A stretch of DNA of 64,000 nucleotides from Streptomyces flavofungini (GTDB lineage: Bacteria; Actinomycetota; Actinomycetes; Streptomycetales; Streptomycetaceae): assembly GCF_030388665.1 (NCBI RefSeq), contig NZ_CP128846.1, forward strand, positions 2,046,001 through 2,110,000, in the 5' to 3' direction. The notes under the pieces were generated by a model, which saw nothing but the letters and a program-made list of their open reading frames with translations, had not been told where the DNA came from and did not search any database. The translations under genes and the position numbers were made by a program. Positions 28,375 through 36,234 of this stretch are shown piece after piece. The first letter of the stretch is position 1, and the number at the start of each line of letters is the position of its first letter.

Positions 28375-29502
28375 TCAGTCGACCACGGCCAGCTCCCGCG
28401 CGGTGGTGTTGAGGCGGCGGCCGCCGTCCTCCGTGACCGTGACGATGTCCTCGATGCGGACGCCGAAGCGGCCCGGCAGGTAGACGCCGGGCTCCACGGA
28501 GAAGCACATGCCCGGGACGAGCGGCTGCCGCTCGCCCTCGATCATGTAGGGCGGTTCGTGCGTGGTGACGCCGATGCCGTGGCCGGTGCGGTGGATGAAG
28601 TACTCGCCGTACCCGGCCTCGGTGATCACCGCGCGCGCCACCCGGTCGACGTCCTGGCAGGCGATGCCGGGGCGCACCGCGCGGCAGGCGGCGTCCTGGG
28701 CCTCGCGGACCACGTCGTGGACGCGCTGCTCCTCGGCCGAGGGCTCGCCGACGTGCACGGTGCGGGAGGTGTCCGAGCCGTATCCGTGCCGCAGGCCGCC
28801 GAAGTCGAGGACGACCATGTCGCCGCGCTCGATGACGCGGTCGCCCGCCTCGTGGTGCGGACTGGCGCCGTTGGGCCCGGAGCCGACGACGGTGAAGTCG
28901 ACCTGCTCGTGCCCGAACTGCCGCAGCAGGTCCGCGAGATCACGGGCGACGTCGGTCTCCTTGCGGCCCGCGAAGCTCACCTTCTGGATCTCCTCGTACG
29001 TGGCGTCGGCGGCGGCCCCGGCCGCGGCGAGCCGCTCCAGCTCGGCGGCGTCCTTGACGGCGCGGAGCATCGGCAGGGCCTCGGTGAGGGCGGTGTAGGA
29101 GCTGTCGGGCAACTGCCGCTGCAGGCCGAGGAGATGCATGGCCCAGGCGTTGTCGCTGACGCCGAAGCGGCCGTGCGCGTCGAGCAGCGGCGCGGTCACG
29201 CCGTAGGGGTCCGTGCCGTCGGTCCAGTCCCGCAGGGTCAGCGCGGGGGCGCCGGTCGCGCGGGCGGCGTCGGGGGCCTCCAGCTTCGGCACGACGAGGA
29301 CCGGGTCCCGGCCCGGGGCGATGACGAGCAGGGTGAGGCGTTCGGTGTCGGCGGGCACGCGGTAGCCGGTGAGCCAGACCAGGTCGGGCCCGGGTGCGAC
29401 GAGGACGCCCGCGAGGCCCGCGTCGGCGGCGGCGCGGGCGGCGCGGTCCATCCGGGCGCGGTAGTCGTCGGCGGTGAACGGCGCGGGCGCGGGCGTGGTC
29501 AT
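28375..29502 (-). CDS. M24 family Xaa-Pro aminopeptidase
   Basis: A 375-residue creatinase/aminopeptidase-fold metallopeptidase that removes N-terminal residues before proline. A creatinase-like N-terminal domain precedes the pita-bread fold. All five metal ligands are seen: Asp in VVLDFGG, Asp in GSDTSRTVHV, His in HRTGHGIG, Glu in FSVEPGVYLPG and Glu in VRIEDIVTVT. The start at 29502 was chosen because aggagg lies 5 nt upstream. It is convergent with the aldo/keto reductase gene across only 21 bp. Confidence 0.9.
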   Translation of the reverse strand: MTTPAPAPFTADDYRARMDRAARAAADAGLAGVLVAPGPDLVWLTGYRVPADTERLTLLVIAPGRDPVLVVPKLEAPDAARATGAPALTLRDWTDGTDPYGVTAPLLDAHGRFGVSDNAWAMHLLGLQRQLPDSSYTALTEALPMLRAVKDAAELERLAAAGAAADATYEEIQKVSFAGRKETDVARDLADLLRQFGHEQVDFTVVGSGPNGASPHHEAGDRVIERGDMVVLDFGGLRHGYGSDTSRTVHVGEPSAEEQRVHDVVREAQDAACRAVRPGIACQDVDRVARAVITEAGYGEYFIHRTGHGIGVTTHEPPYMIEGERQPLVPGMCFSVEPGVYLPGRFGVRIEDIVTVTEDGGRRLNTTARELAVVD

Positions 29503-29631
29503 CGGGCCTCCTGGGCTGGGCGCGGGGTCTCCCCCAGCATCCTGCACGGCCGCCCCCGGCCCCGCGAGTGGGTATCGCGCGGCGGAGCCGGGGGGGCGGG
29601 CCGGCGGGTGCGGGGGCCGCGCCGTACCGGC

Positions 29632-29868
29632 TCAGCCCTCGACCGCGAGCCGCACGCCGAGCAGCACGAGGACCCCGCCGGACACCTGCTCCAGCCTGCG
29701 CCGCACCGCGGCCCGCGGAAGGACGGTCTTCAGGCGGCCGACGAACCCCGCGTACAGGCCGTAGCAGCCCACCCGGCGCCGAGGAATGCGACGGGGGTGG
29801 TCAGCATGGCGCCCCTCATGAGGCGGCCCCCTCGCCCCATGCCACCGTTTCGCGATTGGCCGTTCCAC
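29632..29868 (-). pseudogene. remnant of a LysE/RhtB-family exporter
   Basis: Only about the last 45 codons (from LYAGFVGRLKTVLP to GVLVLLGVRLAVEG) look like a LysE-family amino-acid exporter C-terminus. A possible N-terminal scrap reads MLTTPVAFLGAGWA in another frame just upstream (29769-29810). Everything between, about 150 codons in a normal gene, is gone and the frames do not join. A large deletion plus frameshift explains this. The open frame itself starts in unrelated sequence and is probably not translated. Confidence 0.55.
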
Positions 29869-29879
29869 GACCGGTGTCG

Positions 29880-29911
29880 CTAATGGTTAGATCCTTCTCA
29901 GCCATTAGATC
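29880..29911. promoter_or_regulatory. AT-rich dyad upstream of the phosphodiesterase gene
   Basis: ctaatgg (29880-29886) and ccattag (29902-29908) form a 7-bp inverted repeat. ttagatc occurs at 29887-29893 and again at 29905-29911. The patch is strikingly A+T-rich for this genome and lies between the LysE remnant and the start at 29937, so it is a likely promoter/operator, perhaps inherited from the lost exporter. Confidence 0.45.
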
Positions 29912-29936
29912 ATTCCGGTACGGAGGGGCGTACGAC

Positions 29937-30686
29937 ATGCTGGTACTCGCGCAGATCAGTGACCTTCACCTGGACGGGACCGCGCGCGCGACGGAGCGGG
30001 CCGAGCGCGTGCTCGACCATCTGCGGGCGCTGCCGGGGCCGTTGGACGCCCTCCTGGTGACCGGCGACATCGCCGACCACGGCGAGGAGTCCGAGTACAA
30101 GGAGGCCGCGCGCCTGCTGTTCGCCGACGCGCCCTGGCCGGTCCTGACCTGCCCCGGCAACCACGACGCGCGCGGGCCCTACCGCACGGCGCTGCTCGGC
30201 GAGAGCTCGCCCTCGGACGCGCCCGTGAACCGCGCCCACCGCGTGGGCGGCACCGAGATCCTGATGGTCGACTCCAGCCTGCCCGGCAGCGACGAGGGGC
30301 AGTTGGACGAGGAGACGTACGCGTGGATCGAGGAGCGGCTCGCCGGGCTCGACGACGGCACGCCGGTCCTGCTGTCCTTCCACCACCACCCGGTCCGGAT
30401 GCACCACCCACGCCTGGACACCTGGCGGCTGCGCGCGCCGGAGCCCCTCGCGGCCCTGGTGGAGCGGCACCCCGAGATCGTCGGCCTGATCATCGGGCAC
30501 GCGCACACCCCGGCGGCGACCACCTTCGCGGGGCGACCGCTGATCGTCGGCCCCGGCGTGGTCTCGACGCTGCGACTGCCGTGGGAGGGCGAGGGCTTGG
30601 TCGACCTGGACGCCCCGGTCGGGCTCGCCTTCCACGTCCTGGACGACGAGCGGCGGCTGACGACGCACTTCAGGGTCGTCACGTGA
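29937..30686 (+). CDS. CpdA-like cyclic nucleotide phosphodiesterase (metallophosphoesterase)
   Basis: A 249-residue calcineurin-like hydrolase of the class III 3',5'-cyclic nucleotide phosphodiesterase group. All metal motifs are present: ISDLHLD, VTGDIADHG, CPGNHDARG, SFHHHPVR and GHAHTPA. ggagggg is about 8 nt before ATG. It may hydrolyse cAMP or act on other phosphodiesters. The coding end overlaps the end of the convergent PDZ protein gene by 8 bp. Confidence 0.88.
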   Translation: MLVLAQISDLHLDGTARATERAERVLDHLRALPGPLDALLVTGDIADHGEESEYKEAARLLFADAPWPVLTCPGNHDARGPYRTALLGESSPSDAPVNRAHRVGGTEILMVDSSLPGSDEGQLDEETYAWIEERLAGLDDGTPVLLSFHHHPVRMHHPRLDTWRLRAPEPLAALVERHPEIVGLIIGHAHTPAATTFAGRPLIVGPGVVSTLRLPWEGEGLVDLDAPVGLAFHVLDDERRLTTHFRVVT

Positions 30687-31515
30687 TCAAGCCCGGCCGC
30701 ACCGACAACACCTGCCGCGCGCCGCTCGCGTGACGGACCGTCAGCGTGACGTTCCTGCCCGGCCTCGCGCCCGCGACGGCCTTCGCCAGGTCACCGGCCG
30801 AGGCGACCCGGCTGCCGCCGAACGCGAGCAGGACGTCACCGCGTACGAGACCGGCGGCGTGCCCGGGGCCCGGCCGGCGCACCGCGACGAGCAGCGCGCC
30901 GCCGCCACCGGGGGCGTCGACGGCCTCGACGCCGAGGGCGGGGCGCGGGGACTGTGGCCCGGCGACCGGGGCACCCTTGCCGGAAGAGGTCTCCTTCGGG
31001 GACGCGGCCGGGGGCGCCTTCGGGGGAGCTTTCGGGGACGCGGCCGGGGGGCCCTTCGGGGACGCGGCGCGACCCTCACCCGCCCCTGCCCCCGCACCGG
31101 CCCCCGCTCCCGAGGCCGCCCCCGGGGCCGCTCCCATCGCCGCGCCCTGCTCGCCCGCCTGGCTCTGCATCTCCGCGAGCTTGCTCATGCCGATGACCGT
31201 GGCGCCCACGGTGCCGAGGCCGATGCCCGAGAGCAGCAGGACCGCGGCGCAGAACAGGCCGAACAGGAGTGACAAGAGCCGTCTGCCGCGGCGGCGGGCG
31301 CGGTGCGGGCGGTGCGGGCGGCGCCCCTTGAGGGGTGCGCCGGATCGTCCGGCCTTCCGGGCCGCGTCCGACCCGTCGGACAGGCCGGACGCTTCGGATA
31401 CGTCGGACGCGGTGGTGGTGCCGGGTGTGTCTGATGTGGCGGATGTGACGGATGTACGGCCGGGGTCTGGCTCGTCTCCCGGCAACGGCTTGGGACGCAA
31501 CGCGGTCTGTTCCAT
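30679..31515 (-). CDS. single-TM PDZ domain protein
   Basis: A 278-residue membrane-anchored protein. A Ser/Thr/Asp-rich then Arg-rich cytosolic N-terminus (about 80 aa) leads to one TM helix (LLSLLFGLFCAAVLLLSGIG), then an outside Gly/Ala and Pro/Lys/Ala repeat linker (about residues 120-190) and a C-terminal PDZ domain. The PDZ is seen in ALGVEAVDAPGGGGALLVAV, VRGDVLLAFGGSRVASAGDL and RPGRNVTLTV. No protease domain is present, so it probably binds C-termini or scaffolds at the outer membrane face. Confidence 0.78.
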   Translation of the reverse strand: MEQTALRPKPLPGDEPDPGRTSVTSATSDTPGTTTASDVSEASGLSDGSDAARKAGRSGAPLKGRRPHRPHRARRRGRRLLSLLFGLFCAAVLLLSGIGLGTVGATVIGMSKLAEMQSQAGEQGAAMGAAPGAASGAGAGAGAGAGEGRAASPKGPPAASPKAPPKAPPAASPKETSSGKGAPVAGPQSPRPALGVEAVDAPGGGGALLVAVRRPGPGHAAGLVRGDVLLAFGGSRVASAGDLAKAVAGARPGRNVTLTVRHASGARQVLSVRPGLIT

Positions 31516-31563
31516 GGCTCGCCTCCGGCCACAGCCCTACCCGGCGTGACCCCGCGCGACGAT

Positions 31564-32430
31564 TCACGAACGGGTGACGTCCAGGCGTGCGGCGAACATC
31601 GTGGCGGGACCGTGCGGGGTCCCGGCGTGCACCAGTTCGGTGCGGTGGACGACGCGCGGCTCGGTGAGCGGTACGCCGACGGTGCCGGGCGCGGTGGCGG
31701 CCGACTCCGGGAGCAGGGCGAGGCCGTGGCCCGCGGCGACGAGGGCGGTGAGGGTGCGCACGTCGGTGCCTTCGTAGCGCAGGGCCGGGCGGAAGCCGCC
31801 GCCCCCGTGGGCCGCCCGCAGCTGGTCCAGGGGCAGGCCCGCACCCGGAGCGTCCAGCCAGCGGGCGTCGGCGAGGTCGCCCAGGCGCAGGCCGGTGCGG
31901 CGGGCCAGCGGGTGGCCGGCAGGAAGGAGCACGCGGACGGGTTCCTCGCCGACGCCGCGGACGCCGAGCGGGGCCACGTCGGGCAGCCGCAGCGGGTCGC
32001 TGGGCGCGGCCAGGCCGTCGACGAGCCCGAGGGGGGCGGTGCCCGTCGCGACGGCCTCGGGGACGTCCGCGCGCGGCAGGACGCGCAGGGTGACGCCGGT
32101 CGACGGGAGCGCCCGGAGCGTGCGGGGTGTCAGGGCCGTCGGCGCGGCCACGAGCGTCAGGTCCTCGTCGACCGCGCCCGCGAGGGCCGTGACGTCGGCG
32201 CGGGCCGCGTCGAGCCGCAGCAGAAGCGGACCCGTGTGCTCGAGCAGCCGCTCGCCCGCGCGGGTGGGCGCGACGGGGCGGCGGGTCAGGAGCGGGGTGC
32301 CGAGGTCCTGTTCCAGGGCGGCGATGTGCTGGGAGACGGCGGACTGGGTGTAGCCCAGTTCGCGGGCGGCGGCGGAGAACGAGGCCAGGCGGGCGACGAC
32401 GGCGTACGTGCGCAGGAGGTGCGGGTCCAT
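31564..32430 (-). CDS. LysR-family transcriptional regulator
   Basis: A 288-residue LysR regulator. The N-terminal HTH is complete (SFSAAARELGYTQSAVSQHI, then AALEQDLGTPLLTR). The rest is the two-lobed effector domain. It is divergent from the amidotransferase-like gene, with 96 bp between the starts, the usual arrangement for a LysR protein and its target. The effector is unknown. Confidence 0.9.
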   Translation of the reverse strand: MDPHLLRTYAVVARLASFSAAARELGYTQSAVSQHIAALEQDLGTPLLTRRPVAPTRAGERLLEHTGPLLLRLDAARADVTALAGAVDEDLTLVAAPTALTPRTLRALPSTGVTLRVLPRADVPEAVATGTAPLGLVDGLAAPSDPLRLPDVAPLGVRGVGEEPVRVLLPAGHPLARRTGLRLGDLADARWLDAPGAGLPLDQLRAAHGGGGFRPALRYEGTDVRTLTALVAAGHGLALLPESAATAPGTVGVPLTEPRVVHRTELVHAGTPHGPATMFAARLDVTRS

Positions 32431-32526
32431 GGCGGTCAGGATCGCCCAGGCGCATCAGCGTTGCTTATGGAGGGTGCAGATTTCATCGTTGGACGTGAAC
32501 GGGCGGGGCCGCCCAGGATGAGGTCC

Positions 32527-33330
32527 ATGACCGCAACACCGGCCCCCGTGGCTCGAATCGCCCTGATCGCCGACCGCTCGCTGTCCGTCATCGCCCACAC
32601 CCGCGTCCCGCTCCTGCTGTCCGCGCTCGCCGCCCGCGACGGGCTGCTCCTCGACGCCTACTGGATCCCGACGACGGACGCCGAGGAACCGGACGCGGTG
32701 CGCGGCTTCGACGCGGTGTGGGTCCTTCCGGGCAGTCCGTACCGCAGTGAGGCGGGCGCGCTGGCCGCGATCCGCGCGGCCCGCGAGGGTGGTGTGCCGT
32801 TCCTCGGCACGTGCGGCGGCTTCCAGCACGCGCTCCTGGAGTTCGCGCGGAACGCGTGCGGCCTGAGCGACGTGGCGCACGCCGAGAACGAGCCGGACGC
32901 CGACGACCTGATGCTCACGCCGCTGGCCTGCTCGCTCGTCGGCCACGAGGGCGTGGTGCGGCTCGCGCCCGGCTCGCTCGCCGAGTCGCTGCTCGGCTCC
33001 GACCGCTCCCTGGAGCGCTTCCACTGCGTGTACGGCCCCGACGGCAGCGCCCACCTGCCCACCCTGGAGGCCCACGGCCTGCGCTTCAGCGGCAGGGACG
33101 AGCAGGGCCAGGCGCGGGTCGCCGAACTTCCCGGCCATCCATTCTTCCTGGCCTCGCTGTTCCAGCCGGAGCAGTACGGCGACGGCTCGCGTGCGCATCC
33201 GTTCGTGCGGGGGCTCGCCAGGGCGGCCGTGGCGCACGCGGCGGGGGCGCGGGGGCTGGAGGGGCGGGTGCCGGAGGGCCGGGTGCCGGAGGGGCAGGAG
33301 CCGGCAGCGCAGGGGGCGCGGACCGCCTGA
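32527..33330 (+). CDS. CTP synthase C-terminal region-related class I amidotransferase-like protein
   Basis: A 267-residue protein with the class I glutamine amidotransferase fold of the CTP synthase C-terminus but no synthase domain. The nucleophile Cys is in FLGTCGGFQHALLEFARNA. The expected catalytic His-Pro-Glu appears as LFQPEQYG, so His is replaced by Gln and the triad is incomplete. That substitution probably precludes normal glutaminase activity. The C-terminus has a repetitive EGRVPEGRVPEGQ tail. It is likely controlled by the divergent LysR gene. Function unknown. Confidence 0.72.
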   Translation: MTATPAPVARIALIADRSLSVIAHTRVPLLLSALAARDGLLLDAYWIPTTDAEEPDAVRGFDAVWVLPGSPYRSEAGALAAIRAAREGGVPFLGTCGGFQHALLEFARNACGLSDVAHAENEPDADDLMLTPLACSLVGHEGVVRLAPGSLAESLLGSDRSLERFHCVYGPDGSAHLPTLEAHGLRFSGRDEQGQARVAELPGHPFFLASLFQPEQYGDGSRAHPFVRGLARAAVAHAAGARGLEGRVPEGRVPEGQEPAAQGARTA

Positions 33331-33374
33331 GCCCGCGTCCCCGCCGCGCCCCGGCCACCCCGGTGGCGTGGTCC

Positions 33375-35336
33375 TCAGTGGCCGCCCCCGTGACCGCCGT
33401 CATGGCCGCCGTGCCCGCCGCCGTGGTCGAACTTCAGCGCCTCCTTCGGCATCACGACGAACGGCCGCATCATCCCCATGTCCTCGTGTTCGAGGAGGTG
33501 GCAGTGGTACATGAACCGGCCGTACGCCCCGTCGAACTTGCCGATGACACGCAGGAGCTGGCCGCCGGGCACCCGGAACACGTCTTTCCAGCCGCGCTCG
33601 TTGGGGGCCAGGGGGACCGGCGTGCCCGGGTCGTGGGTGATCGGGGCGCGGGTGCCGCCGATCGTGACGTCGAAGCCCGAGGCGTCGTACGCGTCGCGGC
33701 CGAGGAGTTGGAAGTCGGCCAGGTGGATGTGCATCGGGTGGGTCACGTTCGGATTCACCGCGAGGTTGAGGAAGCTCCACTGTTCGTACGCGCCCTCGCC
33801 GATCGTGTAGCCGAGGCCGTCGTTGAACGTCCGGGCGATGCGCCGGTACGTCTTCAGCACGCCGTCGGGGCCGCGCAGTTGGATGATGCCGTCGGTGGGG
33901 ACCTGGATGGATCCCGGGTCCTTCACCTCCACCATCTCCCACATCTCCGGATGGCCGCCGCCGCCCTTGGTGGCGGGCGGGGTGAGCACGACGAGGCGGT
34001 GGCCGTGCGGCACGCCGTGGCCGATGGCCCGGAACGATCCTGACAGGACCTCGGGCAGCCGGAAGGTCTCGGGGGCGCCGCCGCCCCTGCCGACGCGGAA
34101 CTCCATGACGTGCGGATACGCCACGTCACCCGCGGGGTCGGGCACGCCGGGCGCGGCGTTCGGGCCCTTGTTGACCAGGCGGAGCCGCTTGCCCGCGAGC
34201 GTCCGGAAGTCGACGAGCAGGTCGAAGCGCTCGGCGGGCGCGACCGTGAGCGCGGGCAGGGCCGCGTCGAAGTCGACGGGCACGGGCCGGGGCAGCAGGC
34301 CGCCGTCGCTGCCGATCTGGTGCAGCACGCCCGGCACCGGCGCGTTGTCCTCGTCGACGAGGACCAGGTCGTACGTCCGGGCGTTCGAGGCGTTGACCAG
34401 GCGGAGGCGGTACCAGCCGGGGGCCACGTCCGCGTACGGCCAGATGCGGCCGTTGACCGTGGTGTACGGGCCGGTGAAGGGCAGCGAGACCGGCTTGCCC
34501 GTCTCCGCGTTCTTCGGGTCGACGATCGTGGTCTTGTGCAGGAGGCGTCCGGTGAGGCGGCCGTCCTCGTCGGTGTCCAAGTTCCTGTCGGCGATGAGCA
34601 GGGGGATCTCCCGCTTGCCGGAGGGGAGTTGGAGGGCGTCCTCCTCGTCGTCCCGGACGAGGTACGTGCCGTAGAGCCCCGCGTACACGTTCCACCGGGT
34701 GATGTTCATGGCGTGGTCGTGATACCACCACTGGACCGCCTGGTGGTCGTTCGGGTACTCGGACAGCTGGGCGTCGCCGTACCCCACGGCGTTGTCCGCC
34801 CAGCCGTCGTTCCCGCCGCCCGTCTGCGCGCCGTGCACGTGCGTGACCGTCCAGGCGGGCAGTGCCGCCACGTCCTTGTTCGGCTCGACGCCGTCACGGC
34901 CCGGGCGGGTGCTCGGCGGCGGGGACGTACGCGGGGCCTCGACGGCCGTCACGGGGAACTCGCTGTCCTTGGGCACGCGGTTCGTCCAGGCGATCCGCAC
35001 GCGCTCGCCGCGGCGCACCTCGATGGTGGGGCCCGGCACGCACCCTTCGTACCCCCACATGAGCGTGGGCGGCAGTTGCGGGTGCAGCCGCACCCAGCCG
35101 GGGCGGACGGCGATCTCCGTCTCCTCCAGGACGTCGCCGCCCGCCGGGCGCAGGACGGGCGGGACCGTCAACGGCGCCATGAACGGCGCGAGTTCGCGGG
35201 TTTCCAGCTCGTGCGCGACCGTGTCGCGGTCGATGCCCGCGTGCGCTCCGGTCCGCATGCCGGCCTGAGTGCCGGTCCGCATGCCGGCCTGAGTGCCGGT
35301 CCGCATGCCGGTCTGCATGTCAGTCACGTCGGTCAA
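33375..35336 (-). CDS. multicopper oxidase, phenoxazinone synthase/CotA-like
   Basis: A 653-residue three-cupredoxin oxidase that couples one-electron oxidation of phenols or aminophenols to reduction of O2. Copper motifs are THVHG (near residue 180), [16 protein letters not shown] and [14 protein letters not shown], the last two forming the T1/T2/T3 sites. Length and the [20 protein letters not shown] segment fit phenoxazinone synthase and CotA. No signal peptide is visible. The N-terminus has three near-perfect MRTGTQAG repeats and the C-terminus a [12 protein letters not shown] tail that could bind metal. A later start is possible. No phenoxazinone cluster genes are adjacent. Confidence 0.88.
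   Translation of the reverse strand: MTDVTDMQTGMRTGTQAGMRTGTQAGMRTGAHAGIDRDTVAHELETRELAPFMAPLTVPPVLRPAGGDVLEETEIAVRPGWVRLHPQLPPTLMWGYEGCVPGPTIEVRRGERVRIAWTNRVPKDSEFPVTAVEAPRTSPPPSTRPGRDGVEPNKDVAALPAWTVTHVHGAQTGGGNDGWADNAVGYGDAQLSEYPNDHQAVQWWYHDHAMNITRWNVYAGLYGTYLVRDDEEDALQLPSGKREIPLLIADRNLDTDEDGRLTGRLLHKTTIVDPKNAETGKPVSLPFTGPYTTVNGRIWPYADVAPGWYRLRLVNASNARTYDLVLVDEDNAPVPGVLHQIGSDGGLLPRPVPVDFDAALPALTVAPAERFDLLVDFRTLAGKRLRLVNKGPNAAPGVPDPAGDVAYPHVMEFRVGRGGGAPETFRLPEVLSGSFRAIGHGVPHGHRLVVLTPPATKGGGGHPEMWEMVEVKDPGSIQVPTDGIIQLRGPDGVLKTYRRIARTFNDGLGYTIGEGAYEQWSFLNLAVNPNVTHPMHIHLADFQLLGRDAYDASGFDVTIGGTRAPITHDPGTPVPLAPNERGWKDVFRVPGGQLLRVIGKFDGAYGRFMYHCHLLEHEDMGMMRPFVVMPKEALKFDHGGGHGGHDGGHGGGH
35251..35319. 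repeat. 24-bp tandem repeats encoding the MCO N-terminus
   Basis: Two identical 24-bp units (35251-35274, 35275-35298) and a third partial unit encode the octapeptide repeat MRTGTQAG of the multicopper oxidase. The unit length is a multiple of three, so copy number can change without frameshift. Confidence 0.85.
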
Positions 35337-35726
35337 GGTCGAACACCCCCGTGTCCAGCTGTCTTCAGTGATGCGGCTGACTCGGCTGTTCTTCAGCCTT
35401 CACCCCAGAAGACTCACGGCATGCGCCGAAAGTTCCATGAATCCCCCATTCCAGAAATAGGGCGCATGACGGGTGCATGGCAGATGCCTGACGGATGCGC
35501 GGTGAGCGCTCGGCGGGGCGCCGAGAGGTGGTGCGTGTGGGGGTCCCGGGCCCGCTGGTGCGGGTGAGAGATCGCTGTTTCCCGGTGCGGGAGCGACCGG
35601 CGCCTCTAGGCTGCGGGTCCCGGGGCCCGTTCCGCACCCACCGCCACCCCGACCCCGACCTCGGCCTCGCCCCGCCCCGCCCCCGAGCCCCGGACCGCCC
35701 GCCCCGCCGGAAGGAGAACGCGCCCC
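35337..35726. other. 390-bp region upstream of the CHAT/Hsp70 operon
   Basis: I see no credible gene here. It must hold the promoter of the rightward operon. The best -10 candidate is TAGGCT (35607-35612), about 115 bp before the first start, with no good -35. ggctg-N5-cagcc near 35390 is a small hairpin. Confidence 0.35.
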
Positions 35727-36203
35727 ATGCCCGACGCCCTGCCCCTGCGCGCGGAGGTGCTGCTCGACCAGGACGCCCCGGAAGCCCTCGCCCAGGACCT
35801 GGTCGCGGCGCTCGACGACCTCGGCGTCCGCACGGCCCGCGTCCGCCGGGCCGTCGCCCACCGCGGCGTGGGCGACCTCGCCTGGCTCGCCCTCGCCTCC
35901 CTGCCGCTCCAGGCCTTCCTCAGCGGCCTGGGCGCGGAGGCGGTGCGGGACGCGTACGCGTCGCTCAAGGGCCTGGTACGGCGCGGGGCGGACCCAGGGG
36001 CGGCGGGGGCCGACGGGGCGCCGCGCCCCTTGGTGCTCCAGGACGACCGGAGCGGCCTGAGCGTCGTCCTGGAACCGGATCTGCCCGCCGAGGCGTATGA
36101 GCAGTTGCTGGGCCTCGACTTGACGACGTTCCAGGTGGGGCCGCTGCACTACGATCGCCAACTCGGCCGCTGGCGCTCGGAGTTGGACGAGGCCGCAGGC
36201 TGA
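35727..36203 (+). CDS. small protein opening the CHAT/Hsp70 operon, EACC1-like
   Basis: A 158-residue protein of unknown function. Predicted order: an alpha/beta N-terminus, an amphipathic or weakly hydrophobic helix pair (LAWLALASLPLQAFLSGLG, AYASLKGLVRR), a Gly/Ala linker, then a strand hairpin (PLVLQDDRSGLSVVLEPDLP). This layout recalls the small effector-associated constant component (EACC1) proteins encoded beside effectors in actinobacterial conflict systems, but that is topology only. It lies 31 bp before the TPR gene, so it is probably the first gene of the operon. The spacing suggests stoichiometric partnership with the larger proteins. Confidence 0.55.
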   Translation: MPDALPLRAEVLLDQDAPEALAQDLVAALDDLGVRTARVRRAVAHRGVGDLAWLALASLPLQAFLSGLGAEAVRDAYASLKGLVRRGADPGAAGADGAPRPLVLQDDRSGLSVVLEPDLPAEAYEQLLGLDLTTFQVGPLHYDRQLGRWRSELDEAAG

Positions 36204-36234
36204 CGGACCATCACTGGCTGCTGAACGGGGGCTT

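Noticed and set aside
33375..35336. Phenoxazinone (actinomycin-type) biosynthetic cluster
   Set aside because: Only the oxidase is present; no aminophenol-forming or peptide synthetase genes surround it.
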